From JACPNO01 sp963825405 (GTDB taxonomy: Bacteria > Acidobacteriota > Terriglobia > Bryobacterales > Bryobacteraceae), in NCBI GenBank assembly GCA_963825405.1, contig CAWGTB010000004.1, positions 1-64,000 of the forward strand: a stretch of 64,000 nucleotides of DNA. The letters are read 5' to 3'. The notes below the pieces were generated by a model. It did not search any database. It had not been told where the DNA came from and saw nothing but the letters and a program-made list of their open reading frames with translations. A program made the translations under genes and the position numbers. The number at the start of each line of letters is the position of its first letter. The first letter of the stretch is position 1. This document shows, in pieces, positions 8,714-17,338 of the stretch.

Positions 8714-11169
8714 ATGGCTAAATCTCTCGTAATCGTGGAATCGCCGGCGAAGGCGAAGACCATCAACAAGTACCTCGGCAAGCAGTTCATCGTGAAGGCT
8801 TCGCTCGGTCACATCAAGGACCTGCCGAAGAAGGATCTCGCCGTCGATGTCGAAAACGACTTCGAGCCGCATTACGAAGTAATCGAAGGCAAGAAGAAGC
8901 TGATCGGCGAGCTGAAAGCCGCCGCCAAAGGCGTTGAATCCATCTACCTGGCTGCCGATCCGGATCGCGAAGGCGAAGCCATCTGCTTCCACCTGCAGGA
9001 GGAACTGGAAGGCAAGAAGGGCGCCCACAAGATCTACCGCGTGATGTTCAACGAGATCACCACCAACGGCATCAAGAAGGCCTTCGAGAAGCCGCGGCAA
9101 GTGAACGTCAATCTGGTGGAGGCGCAGCAGGCCCGGCGCGTGCTGGATCGCCTGGTCGGCTACAAGATTTCGCCGCTGCTTGTGGGATAAGGTACGCCGC
9201 GGACTCTCCGCGGGCCGCGTCCAGACTGTCGCCCTGCGGCTGATCGTCGAACGCGAAGCGCGAAATCCGTGCGCTTTCCAGAAGACGCGAATACTGGACC
9301 ATCGACGCCGACCTGGGCGCGCAAAAAGCCGCCGTACGTTTCTGGCCCGCCTCGTCAAGAAGCTGGAAAAGGGCGAAGAGATAACGCCGGAAGTCGGCAA
9401 TCAGGAAACGGCCGATGCGCTGGTCGCCGCAACTCGAAGGCGCGAATTACATCGTCAAGTCCGTCAACCACGCGTGAGAAGCAAGCGCAATCCGGTTGCT
9501 CCGTTCATCACCTCCACCTTGCAGCAGGAGGCCGCGCGCAAGCTGCGCTTCAGCGTGAAGCGCACCATGATGATCGCGCAGCGACTGTATGAAGGTATCG
9601 AGCTCGGCAAAGAAGGCTCCGTCGGCTTGATCACCTACATGCGTACGGATTCGACGCGCGTGCTTCGGAAGACGCTTGACGAAGTCCGCGGCTACATCAC
9701 CGGCAAGTACGGCCAGCGCTATATTCCCTGCCGAGCGCCCAATGTGTACAAGTCCAAGAAGGCCGCGCAGGACGCCCACGAAGCCATCCGCCCCACTCCG
9801 TGATGCGCACTCCGGACGAGATCGAGCAGCATCTTGCCGAGGACGAACTGAAGCTGTATCGCCTGATCTGGATGCGATTTGTCGCGTCGCAGATGACGCC
9901 GGCGGTGTTCGATCAGACCACGATCGACATCTCCGCCAACGGCAAAGACGGCGCAACGTATACTGTTCCGCGCCACCGGTTCGGTGCCCAAGTTCGACGG
10001 CTACCTCACGGTGTACGAAGAAGGCAAAGACCAGAAGGACGATGAAGACGAAGAGCTGCGCCACAAGCTTCCCGTCGTCACCGAGGGCGAGACGCTGCGC
10101 TTCCGCGGCCTGAAGCCCGAGCAGCACTTCACCGAGCCGCCACCGCGCTACAACGAAGCCACGCTGGTAAAGAAGCTGGAAGCCGATGGCGTCGGCCGCC
10201 CGTCCACGTACGCCTCGATTCTGACGACCATTCAGGAGCGCGAGTACGTCAAGAAGGAAGGCGGCCGTTTCGAGCCCACTGAGCTCGGCAATGGTGGTCA
10301 CCGATCTGCTGCTCGAAAGCTTCGACGACATTTTCGACGTCAATTACACGGCGCGCATGGAAGAGGAGCTGGACGACATCGAAGAAGGAAAGATCGAATG
10401 GCGCGTGGCCATGGCGGAGTTCTACGAGAACGCTTCGATCGCGACCTCAAACACGCCGAAAAGCACATGACCGACATCAAGCGGATGGAAAAGCCCACCG
10501 ACTTGATTTGCGAAAAGTGCGGCAAGCCGCTGGTCATCAAATGGGGCCGCCACGGCAGCTTCATCGCCTGCACCGGTTATCCCGAATGCACCAACACGCG
10601 CGAGCTGACCGTCGATCTGCCCGACGTGGACAAGGCCGATCTTAGCGAGCAGGGCGACGAGGAGTACTGCGAAAATTGCGGCCGGCCGATGGTGCTCAAA
10701 AAGGGGCGCTTCGGACAGTTCTACGCCTGCAGCGGCTATCCCGACTGCAAGACCACCAAGCCCATCGGCGGCACGCAGAAAAAGCCGGATGTGCCAGCTC
10801 GACGAAAAGTGCCCGCAGTGCGGCAAGAACCTGGTGCTGAAATCCGGGCGCTTCGGCGAGTTCACCGCGTGCAGCAACTACCCGACCTGCAAGTACGTAA
10901 AGCAGAAAACAATTGGCGTGAAATGCCCGGAGTGCAACGAAGGCGAGATCGCCGAGCGGCGCTCCAAGCGCGGCAAGACTTTCTTCGGCTGCGTCCGCTA
11001 TCCGGATTGCAACTTCGTCGCCTGGAGCAAACCGGTGGCCGAGAAATGCCCGGAGTGCGGCAGCCCGTACATGCTGGAAAAATGGCTGAAGGCCGGGCCG
11101 AAACTGCAATGCCCCAACGCGGAATGCAAGTTCCAAAAACCACTGCAGCCGGAACTGGTCACCCAGTGA
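8714..11169 (+). CDS. topA: DNA topoisomerase I with five C-terminal zinc ribbons (several frame breaks)
   Basis: Type IA topoisomerase relaxing negative supercoils. The TOPRIM domain opens with LVIVESPAKAKTINKYLGK and contains AADPDREGEAICFHL. The catalytic tyrosine is in GLITYMRTDSTR near 9630. Between about 10500 and 11150 five Cys4 modules follow in series: CEKCGKPL, CENCGRPM, CPQCGKNL, CPECNEGE and CPECGSPY, each closed by a second cysteine pair. The frame is clean from 8714 to 9180 and then changes about eight times (near 9180, 9345, 9430, 9475, 9800, 9970, 10290, 10430 and 10795) with no loss of motifs, so errors are likelier than a pseudogene. The last stop overlaps the next gene. Confidence 0.88.
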
Positions 11170-11603
11170 CACACAGCGTTCGGGACGATAGACCCGATCG
11201 CTGCCCCCAGTGTGGATCGCAGAAACTCGCGAAGATTCTCTTTGGCTTCCTAGACGTCAGCGCTCCGGAAGTTCGCCAGGAGTTGGACGAACACCGGGCA
11301 GTTCTCGGCGGCTGCTGTATAGACTCAAACAGCAAAGATTGGGAGTGTCTCGCCTGCGGCCATAAATGGGGTGACCAGTTAATGGAACGCACGGCGGAGT
11401 TTGCGCGGAGCATCGAAGAAAAGGAAGCGCAGGAAGATGCCTTAGCGGCGCAACGAGGCGTAACAGACGCGACGATCCGGCCAGACGGCTGGGTTACTTG
11501 CCCCTACTGCCGCTTCCATTTCGCGACGTACTCCAAAATGTCATGGGACGGCGAGAAGCATACGAGCTGCCGCACTCGGTTACGTCTCGTTGGCCCCGCC
11601 TGA
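11166..11603 (+). CDS. Small zinc-ribbon protein overlapping topA
   Basis: 145 residues from GTG 11166, which overlaps the topA stop in a GTGA arrangement and suggests translational coupling. It contains CPQCGSQ near residue 13, CCIDSNSKDWECLACGHKWG in the middle and CPYCRFHF near residue 115, so it may hold two small metal sites. The remaining sequence is hydrophilic, with no membrane segment or signal. I do not recognise the family. Zinc modules directly after the zinc-ribbon tail of TopA suggest a nucleic-acid role or derivation from a topA 3' module, but neither can be shown here. Confidence 0.6.
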   Translation: MTHSVRDDRPDRCPQCGSQKLAKILFGFLDVSAPEVRQELDEHRAVLGGCCIDSNSKDWECLACGHKWGDQLMERTAEFARSIEEKEAQEDALAAQRGVTDATIRPDGWVTCPYCRFHFATYSKMSWDGEKHTSCRTRLRLVGPA

Positions 11604-11626
11604 TTCCGCTTATACTGAACCGAAGC

Positions 11627-13576
11627 GTGCGCAGCAAACACCGGGGCTATCTCGTCGCAATCTTTTTTGCCAGCCTGGCGTTCTACGCGATCCCGTTGTT
11701 TTCCGGCAACGTCGCGATTCACTGGGACGCCATCACTTATTACTACCCCTATCAGAAATTGTTTTCGGACTCCCTGCACAGCGGCAAACTGCCGTTTTGG
11801 ACCTCCAGTATTTTCTCCGGTTTCCCGGTGCTCGCCGATTTGCAGATGGGCGCGTGGTATCCGCTCAACTGGCCATTCTTCCTTGCCGGCATCAGGCCAG
11901 GCTCTATGTTCGGTGAGTTGTGGCTGCATGCGCTGGTGGCTGCGCTGGGCGCGTACTTGCTCTGCTATCACCTGATCGGGAGCCGGCGTGCCAGCTTGCT
12001 TGCCGCTCTCATGTACGGATTCTCCGGATATTTTGCCGCCCACAGCGAACACATCGGGCTGTTCCAGGCGGTCGCCTATTTGCCGATTTTGCTCTGGTGT
12101 TTTTTGCGGGCCGTCGAGACGCCGACTCCATCGCGGCTGGCGGCGGCGTGTCTGCTCGGCGGATGCTTGTGTTTAACCGGTCATTTTCAATCCGTCCTCT
12201 ACGTGATTTGCGCCATGTGGCTCGCCGCCGTCTGGCGCATTACCGAAGAGCCGGTGAAGTGGATGAGGATCGTCGCCATAGCGCTGCTGGTTACCGTTGT
12301 CTCGCCGATGCTGGCGGCGGTGCAGCTATTGCCGAGCTTCCAACTACTGACGCACGCTTATCGCGCCGAGTTGTCATCGAAAAATCGGACCGAGGGCATG
12401 GCGAATCCGCGTACGCTGGCGACTTTTATGGTTCCCAACGCCGCCGGCACGCTCGATCCGCAGTATCACGGTGCGCTCGATATTTCGCAGAGTTATTTCT
12501 ACGCGGGCGTTTTGCTGATTCCGCTCGCGCTCGCTGGTTTGACGGATCGCCGGGTGCGGCGCCTCGCAGCGTTCCTCATCCTGCCGGTGCTGGCTTACGT
12601 CGTGGGTCCGGTGAGCCCGTTTTATTGGGCGATGGTTCGGCTTCCGGGATTTTCCAGCGTGCGCTCACCCAGCCACGCCATGTTCGTCGCGACGTTGGGG
12701 CTCGCCCTTCTGGCCGCGGCGGGCGCCGACGTGATCAGCCGGAGATTGCGGAAGCCGTGGCTAGTCGCCGTGCTGTGCGGCCTGACGTTCCTCGATCTCT
12801 TCTACTGGAACATGCTGCGGACGCCGCTGGTCTACGCAGCCGGTAGCCACGATAAGAATTACACAGCCGTGGAGCAGTGGTTTCTTGGGCTGGTGAAAGC
12901 ACCCTTGCCGCCGTTGACGCGAGTGGGCGCACCCGGCCGTTGGGTCTTTTTCTATCCGGCGATGGCGCCTTTCGCATGGCCCGTCGAGACCACGTTTGGC
13001 GAGAACGCACTTTTGTTCAAGCGCTACTACGACTACGAACTGGCCATGGCCGGCAATCATCGCCTGCTCAATGCGCTCGGCGTGGTGCGCTATTTCGGCG
13101 ATCCGCAATGGACGGTCTACGAGAATCCCGGATCGTTGCCGCGGTTTCATTTCCCACCGCGAATTCTGCCGGCGTACGACACAGCGGACGTTCTGCGGCA
13201 GCTTGCTGAGCTCGATCCCGCGCAAGCCGCCATCGCCGAGCCGGACGCGCGCGGCCTTCCCGCCGAGAATGCCGCAGGCACGGTGCAGGTACTTGCCGCT
13301 GCCGAAGACCGGTACGCGCTGCAAACCACTTGCCCAGCGGATTGCACGCTGCGTATCGCGATCCCGTATTTTCCCGGCTGGCGGGCTGAGATGGACGGCC
13401 GCAAGACATCGGTCTTTGCCCTGGATCACGCGCTGATGGGCGTCCGCTTGCCGGCCGGATCGCACGCGCTGCATTTTTATTTCCGCCAGGATTATTTCGC
13501 ACTCGGCGCGGCCATCAGCCTTTCGCTGTTGTGCGCCGGGCTCTACCTGCTTCTGCGCCCTGGCAGGGTAAGATGA
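11627..13576 (+). CDS. YfhO-like polytopic membrane protein
   Basis: About 650 residues with roughly a dozen hydrophobic segments. Near the N-terminus comes GYLVAIFFASLAFYAIPLFS, then a periplasmic loop WDAITYYYPYQKLFSDSLHSG and PFWTSSIFSGFPVLADLQMG, which is the signature loop of the YfhO family (GT-C-fold proteins, some adding sugars to lipoteichoic acid or other envelope polymers). The C-terminal soluble part contains CTLRIAIPYFPGWRAEMDG and is followed by a last membrane helix and RPGRVR. The frame is open from 11498, but 11627 (GTG) avoids overlap with the preceding gene; the start is uncertain. Substrate unknown. Confidence 0.75.
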   Translation: MRSKHRGYLVAIFFASLAFYAIPLFSGNVAIHWDAITYYYPYQKLFSDSLHSGKLPFWTSSIFSGFPVLADLQMGAWYPLNWPFFLAGIRPGSMFGELWLHALVAALGAYLLCYHLIGSRRASLLAALMYGFSGYFAAHSEHIGLFQAVAYLPILLWCFLRAVETPTPSRLAAACLLGGCLCLTGHFQSVLYVICAMWLAAVWRITEEPVKWMRIVAIALLVTVVSPMLAAVQLLPSFQLLTHAYRAELSSKNRTEGMANPRTLATFMVPNAAGTLDPQYHGALDISQSYFYAGVLLIPLALAGLTDRRVRRLAAFLILPVLAYVVGPVSPFYWAMVRLPGFSSVRSPSHAMFVATLGLALLAAAGADVISRRLRKPWLVAVLCGLTFLDLFYWNMLRTPLVYAAGSHDKNYTAVEQWFLGLVKAPLPPLTRVGAPGRWVFFYPAMAPFAWPVETTFGENALLFKRYYDYELAMAGNHRLLNALGVVRYFGDPQWTVYENPGSLPRFHFPPRILPAYDTADVLRQLAELDPAQAAIAEPDARGLPAENAAGTVQVLAAAEDRYALQTTCPADCTLRIAIPYFPGWRAEMDGRKTSVFALDHALMGVRLPAGSHALHFYFRQDYFALGAAISLSLLCAGLYLLLRPGRVR

Positions 13577-13580
13577 TGCG

Positions 13581-13937
13581 ATGCGGGCGTTCAAAGTCGA
13601 GCTTAACGGCAAGCGGCTCTGTGTAGCTGGAGTAGGCGACGACGGAGTCTTGAACACGATGGTGGATTATGTTGTCGATCAACGCGGCAGCAGGCTTCAT
13701 CTGCGCGTGGGAGGTCTCCTCTCCCCGACCGAAGAGCACCTGACATGGAGACACTTAGGTTTGAAACTTGGAGATAAGGTCGCGGTGACGATCATTGAAT
13801 CGGACTCGGTCGACAAACCAAGAAAACGTTATCGTCTCGATTCCAAAGCAGCCGAGGTTAATGAAAAGGCTTACGTCCAAGCCAAGGCCCATGCGTTTGG
13901 CTGGCAAATTCGTATGCCACGAGAGAAAAAATCGTGA
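13581..13937 (+). CDS. Conserved hypothetical protein, translationally coupled to hemL
   Basis: 118 residues from ATG 13581, five bases after the preceding stop. Composition is basic and soluble. The sequence MRAFKVELNGKRLCVAGVGD, then VLNTMVDYVV and LGLKLGDKVAVTIIES, suggests a small beta-rich fold, but no family is recognised. The stop codon overlaps the GTG start of hemL (GTGA at 13934-13937), so the two are probably translated together. No link to tetrapyrrole synthesis can be inferred from the sequence alone. Confidence 0.6.
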   Translation: MRAFKVELNGKRLCVAGVGDDGVLNTMVDYVVDQRGSRLHLRVGGLLSPTEEHLTWRHLGLKLGDKVAVTIIESDSVDKPRKRYRLDSKAAEVNEKAYVQAKAHAFGWQIRMPREKKS

Positions 13938-15259
13938 CACCGCAACCTTCCCGCACCTGGACTCGTTCCCGCGCACTACTCGAAAAAGCCCGCCAGTCAT
14001 TGGCCGGCGGAGTCAGCAGCCCGTTTCGCGCCAAGTTTCCCGTGCCGCTTTATCTAACCGGCGGGCGCGGCGCGCGCATCACCGACGTGGATGGCAACGA
14101 ATACATCGACTACGCTCTCGCCTGGGGGCCGATGATTTTGGGCTACGCGCATCCCGCGATTGTAGATGCAGTGCGCAGCGCGGCCGAGGGTGCGCACTGC
14201 TTCGGCCAGCAACACGAGCTGGAAATTGAAGTTGCCGAAAAGATTTGCGCCGCCGTTCCTTGCGCTGAACGCGTCGCCTTTACCTCCAGTGGCAGTGAGG
14301 CAGTGCAACTGGCGCTGCGCCTGGCCCGCGCGTTCACCGGGCGTCCGCGGATTCTGAAATTCGAAGGGCATTATCACGGGTGGATGGATTCGACGCTGTG
14401 GAGCTATCATCCGCGCCGCGAGCAGGTGGGACCGGCCGAAAATCCGGTCGCGGTCGGCGGCTCGGCTGGCCAGGTGGCCAATGCGTCGGACAATTTACTC
14501 GTTGCTCCCTGGAATCAGGTTGACGCTTTGGAAGCGATGTTCGCGGCCCACGGCACGCAGATCGCCGCCGTCATCACGGAACCCGTGCTCTGCAATAGCG
14601 GCTGCCTGCTCCCGTCCGCGGGCTATTTGGAAGCAGCGCGCGAGCTGTGCCGGCAGCACGGCGCGCTACTGATTTTCGACGAAGTTATCACCGGTTTTCG
14701 CATGGCGCTCGGAGGCGCGCAGGCTTTCTACGGAATCACGCCGGACATCGCAACCTTCGGCAAAGCCGTGGGAGGCGGGCTTCCGCTCAGCGCGATCGCC
14801 GGCCGCGCTGAAATTCTGGATCAGCTGTTCACCGGCGGCGTGGCATTCGGCGGTACATTCAATGGCAATCCGTTATCGCTCGCCGGCGCGCAAGCCACGC
14901 TCACGGAGCTCGCCCGCAACGATGGCGCGCTACTGACTCACGCCAACCGGATGGGTCGCGATCTCATGATCGGGCTCGGCGAAATTGCCCGCCGGCACGG
15001 CCTGCGTTTGCAACTCACCGGCTTCGGCGCCGCGTTTTCCATGCATTTCACGAAGCGCGCAGAATTGCGAAATTATCGCGACACGCTAGACGATGACGCG
15101 GCGCTATTGCAGCGAGTGCTCACAGCCGCGCTCGCCGAAGGCATCCACCTCATCCCGGATGGCCGCTTGTATGTCTCCGCCGTGCACACTCCAGCGGACA
15201 TTGAACAGACCGTAGCCGCGTTCGATCGCGCGTTCAGCGCAGTTTGCGCCACGTCATAA
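13934..15259 (+). CDS. hemL: Glutamate-1-semialdehyde 2,1-aminomutase
   Basis: PLP enzyme of the C5 route making 5-aminolevulinate for heme. The 441 residues match the family. Near the start is AGGVSSPFRAKF (substrate loop), then DYALAWGPMILGYAHPAI, the cofactor-binding stretch SSGSEAVQLALRLARAF, the Asp of FDEVITGFRMALGGAQ and the PLP lysine in ATFGKAVGGGLPLSAIAGR. GTG 13934 is chosen because of overlap with the preceding gene. The last twelve codons fall in a 50-base segment that is repeated at 15401-15450 near the convergent Nudix gene, so its extreme C-terminus may have been changed by a duplication. Other class-III aminotransferases are an unlikely alternative. Confidence 0.92.
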   Translation: MTPQPSRTWTRSRALLEKARQSLAGGVSSPFRAKFPVPLYLTGGRGARITDVDGNEYIDYALAWGPMILGYAHPAIVDAVRSAAEGAHCFGQQHELEIEVAEKICAAVPCAERVAFTSSGSEAVQLALRLARAFTGRPRILKFEGHYHGWMDSTLWSYHPRREQVGPAENPVAVGGSAGQVANASDNLLVAPWNQVDALEAMFAAHGTQIAAVITEPVLCNSGCLLPSAGYLEAARELCRQHGALLIFDEVITGFRMALGGAQAFYGITPDIATFGKAVGGGLPLSAIAGRAEILDQLFTGGVAFGGTFNGNPLSLAGAQATLTELARNDGALLTHANRMGRDLMIGLGEIARRHGLRLQLTGFGAAFSMHFTKRAELRNYRDTLDDDAALLQRVLTAALAEGIHLIPDGRLYVSAVHTPADIEQTVAAFDRAFSAVCATS

Positions 15260-15271
15260 AGCCGATAAGCG
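15222..15271. repeat. Direct repeat copy A (3' ends of hemL and Nudix gene)
   Basis: This 50-base segment matches 15401-15450 with about six mismatches. Read on the minus strand it encodes LIGFMTWRKLR and a stop, a near copy of the Nudix C-terminus LIGFMAWRQLR. Read on the plus strand it supplies the last residues and stop of hemL. The two copies are 179 bases apart and flank a palindromic repeat. Confidence 0.75.
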
Positions 15272-15338
15272 CGCGGCGATCGCGGCATGCGGATTTGCGG
15301 CGTTCGCGTGGATCCAATCGCTCGCCAAACATCGGCTT

Positions 15339-15366
15339 GTAGGGGCGGGTTTCAAACCCGCCCTCT
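15339..15366. repeat. Palindromic GC-rich repeat, copy 1
   Basis: A self-complementary core GGCGGGTTTCAAACCCGCC preceded by GTAG. It lies between the convergent 3' ends of hemL and the Nudix gene. As RNA it would form a strong hairpin on either strand, without a following run of U. Three related copies occur at 21257, 24685 and 38726. Confidence 0.8.
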
Positions 15367-15400
15367 CCTGCCCTATTGCAGGGAGTGCTGGCAGCCAATT

Positions 15401-15450
15401 TCCATCGCGCATTCAGCGCAGTTGCCGCCACGCCATAAAGCCGATGAGCG
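15401..15450. repeat. Direct repeat copy B (3' end of the Nudix gene)
   Basis: Partner of 15222-15271. On the minus strand it encodes the genuine last residues of the Nudix hydrolase, stop at 15413. On the plus strand it could encode an alternative hemL-like ending (AFSAVAATP), consistent with an ancestral overlap of the two convergent 3' ends that was later duplicated. Confidence 0.75.
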
Positions 15451-15931
15451 TTTTGCCGTCTTCGATCTTTCCGCTGCGAATCATGGCCTCAATCTCGCGC
15501 GGACGGAACCAGCGGGTTTCGATGCGCTCGTCTTCCATCGGCTGCGCCTCGCCGGCCGTGAGTTCCTGCGCCAGGAATATCGTCATCTTCTCGCTCACAT
15601 AGCCCGGGCTGGGATAAAACGACACCAGCTTTTTCCAGCGGCGCGCCCGGTAGCCGGTTTCTTCCAGCAGTTCGCGCCGGGCCGCTTGCAGAGGATTCTC
15701 TCCCGCATCGAGCTTGCCCGCCGGCAGCTCCCACAGATACTTCGCGGCAGGGAGCCGGTATTGCCGCACCAGCAAAATGTTGCGTTTCGCATCCACGGCC
15801 ATCATCACGGCTGATCCGTTGTGCCGTATGATTGACCGCTTGATCTCGAAGCCGCTGGGATCGGTCGCGTGATCTTCGGTGACGGTGAAAATGCCGCAGG
15901 TGTAGCGTAGCTTCGTGGAAATGATCTTCAT
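15413..15931 (-). CDS. Nudix hydrolase, ADP-ribose pyrophosphatase type
   Basis: About 172 residues, start ATG 15931 sharing one base with the stop of the upstream M16 gene (TGATG). The Nudix box is complete: GKLDAGENPLQAARRELLEE followed by TGY, matching Gx5Ex7REUxEExGU, with ELPAG before it. YTCGIFTVTEDHAT and LVRQYRLPA are typical of ADP-ribose/NudF-like members, which cleave ADP-ribose to AMP and ribose-5-phosphate. The C-terminus LIGFMAWRQLR is duplicated in part downstream. It is the last gene of a cluster with two M16 peptidases. Confidence 0.88.
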   Translation of the reverse strand: MKIISTKLRYTCGIFTVTEDHATDPSGFEIKRSIIRHNGSAVMMAVDAKRNILLVRQYRLPAAKYLWELPAGKLDAGENPLQAARRELLEETGYRARRWKKLVSFYPSPGYVSEKMTIFLAQELTAGEAQPMEDERIETRWFRPREIEAMIRSGKIEDGKTLIGFMAWRQLR

Positions 15932-17337
15932 CACTTGGGCTTGGTCACTTCGACGGTCCCGAATTTTTCCAGCGCCGATTTGATCTTGGAGGCGTCGCCT
16001 ACCACCACGATCGTGGCTTCATCGGGATTCATATATTTGCGTGCCGCTTTCTGAATTTGGTCCGGCTCGACCGAGCGAATGTGGGTGGTGTACTTCTCCA
16101 GATAATCGCTGGGCACGCCCATCATTTTCACGGTCTCAAGCTGTCCAGCGAGGCTGTTCTGCGTTTCCAGCGTCATCACGAAGCTGCCGCTGATGTAGTT
16201 CTTGGCGTCACTCAGCTCTTTCGCCGTCACCGGTGTCTTGCCCATCTCCGCGAGATGGCCCAGCACGGCTTCGACTGCGGGTTCGACAACTTCGTTGCGC
16301 ACCTGCGTTACTGCCTGAGCGATGCCACCGTCGCGCAGACGATCCAGCTCACTGTGGGCGTCGTAGGCAAAGCCTTTTTTCTCGCGCACGTCCATGAACA
16401 AGCGGGAACTCATGCCGCCGCCCAGAATCACGTTTCCCACCACCAGCGGAAAGTGCTCCGGATCGTTGCGGGTCACGCCTAGTTTGCCGATGTGAATGTC
16501 GGCCTGCGCCGAGCCCGGCCGATCGACCAGCACTAGCGCGCGCTTGCTGGCGGGAAACACAGCGGCCGGCGGCGCCGGAACCGGTTTCTGCTTCCAGGCG
16601 CCAAACCGCTCCTGCACCATCTTGAGAGTTTGCGTACGCGGCGGCAGCTTTCCGAGCAGAATCAGGACCGCGTTATTAGGAACCAGAAATGTGTCGCGGA
16701 ATTTCACATGGGTCTGCCGATCCATGCGGTCAAGCGATTCCGGCGTGGCCGAAATGTGGGAGTAGGGGTGCTCGCCGTACACGATCTCATCGAATTTCTC
16801 GGTGGCGAGGTACGCCGCGTTGGCGTGCGCCGCCATGATTCCCTGCTTGCGGTTCTGGTTGCGAAGCTGGATTTCGTCCTCGGGGAAGTTTGCGTTCAGG
16901 GTCACATCGGCGGCCAACTCCAGCAGCTTCGCCACGTTTTCCGATAGGCAGTTGCCCGCGAGCGTGAGGGCATCTGGGCTGGAGCTGGCATGCAGGGTTC
17001 CGCCGATCGTCGTCATATCCTCGGCAATCTGCTGCGCTGGCCTGCTGGCCGTGCCCTCGGTGAGCAGCGCCGCCACGTTCGAGCTCAGTCCTGGTATTTC
17101 TGTGGGATCAAATTTCGAGCCGGCGAGGAAGCTGAGCCGCATCGTCACCAGCGGAAAGCGAGGGTCTTCCACCAGCATCACGGTCAAGCCGTTGGCGAGC
17201 TTTGTCTCAAATACGGGCGGCATTTTGTACGCAGGAATCGGTGGCGTCTCCGGCGGTTTGGTGCGGTCGACGGTTTGCGCGGCAATCACGCCGGCCAATG
17301 CCAACACTGCGATGGCGATTAGTCGAATGGGCTTCAT
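15931..17337 (-). CDS. M16-family peptidase subunit lacking the zinc motif
   Basis: 468 residues from ATG 17337 with signal peptide MKPIRLIAIAVLALAGVIAA. The M16 fold is evident (KLANGLTVMLVEDPRFPLVT, VGNVILGGGMSSRLFMDVRE and KKGFAYDAHSELD), but where the partner has HLFEH this protein reads LSSNVAALL, so the HxxEH zinc site is absent. In M16B peptidases such a subunit forms a heterodimer with an active one and supplies the Arg/Tyr that bind substrate. The start is one base after the stop of the active subunit, which supports co-translation. Exported, probably periplasmic. Confidence 0.88.
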   Translation of the reverse strand: MKPIRLIAIAVLALAGVIAAQTVDRTKPPETPPIPAYKMPPVFETKLANGLTVMLVEDPRFPLVTMRLSFLAGSKFDPTEIPGLSSNVAALLTEGTASRPAQQIAEDMTTIGGTLHASSSPDALTLAGNCLSENVAKLLELAADVTLNANFPEDEIQLRNQNRKQGIMAAHANAAYLATEKFDEIVYGEHPYSHISATPESLDRMDRQTHVKFRDTFLVPNNAVLILLGKLPPRTQTLKMVQERFGAWKQKPVPAPPAAVFPASKRALVLVDRPGSAQADIHIGKLGVTRNDPEHFPLVVGNVILGGGMSSRLFMDVREKKGFAYDAHSELDRLRDGGIAQAVTQVRNEVVEPAVEAVLGHLAEMGKTPVTAKELSDAKNYISGSFVMTLETQNSLAGQLETVKMMGVPSDYLEKYTTHIRSVEPDQIQKAARKYMNPDEATIVVVGDASKIKSALEKFGTVEVTKPK

Positions 17338-17338
17338 A

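Noticed and set aside
9984..11603. A single 539-residue frame reading through the end of topA into the next gene
   Set aside because: Part is topA, part is a shadow frame, and the last 145 codons are the separate zinc-ribbon gene; the apparent fusion comes from frame breaks.
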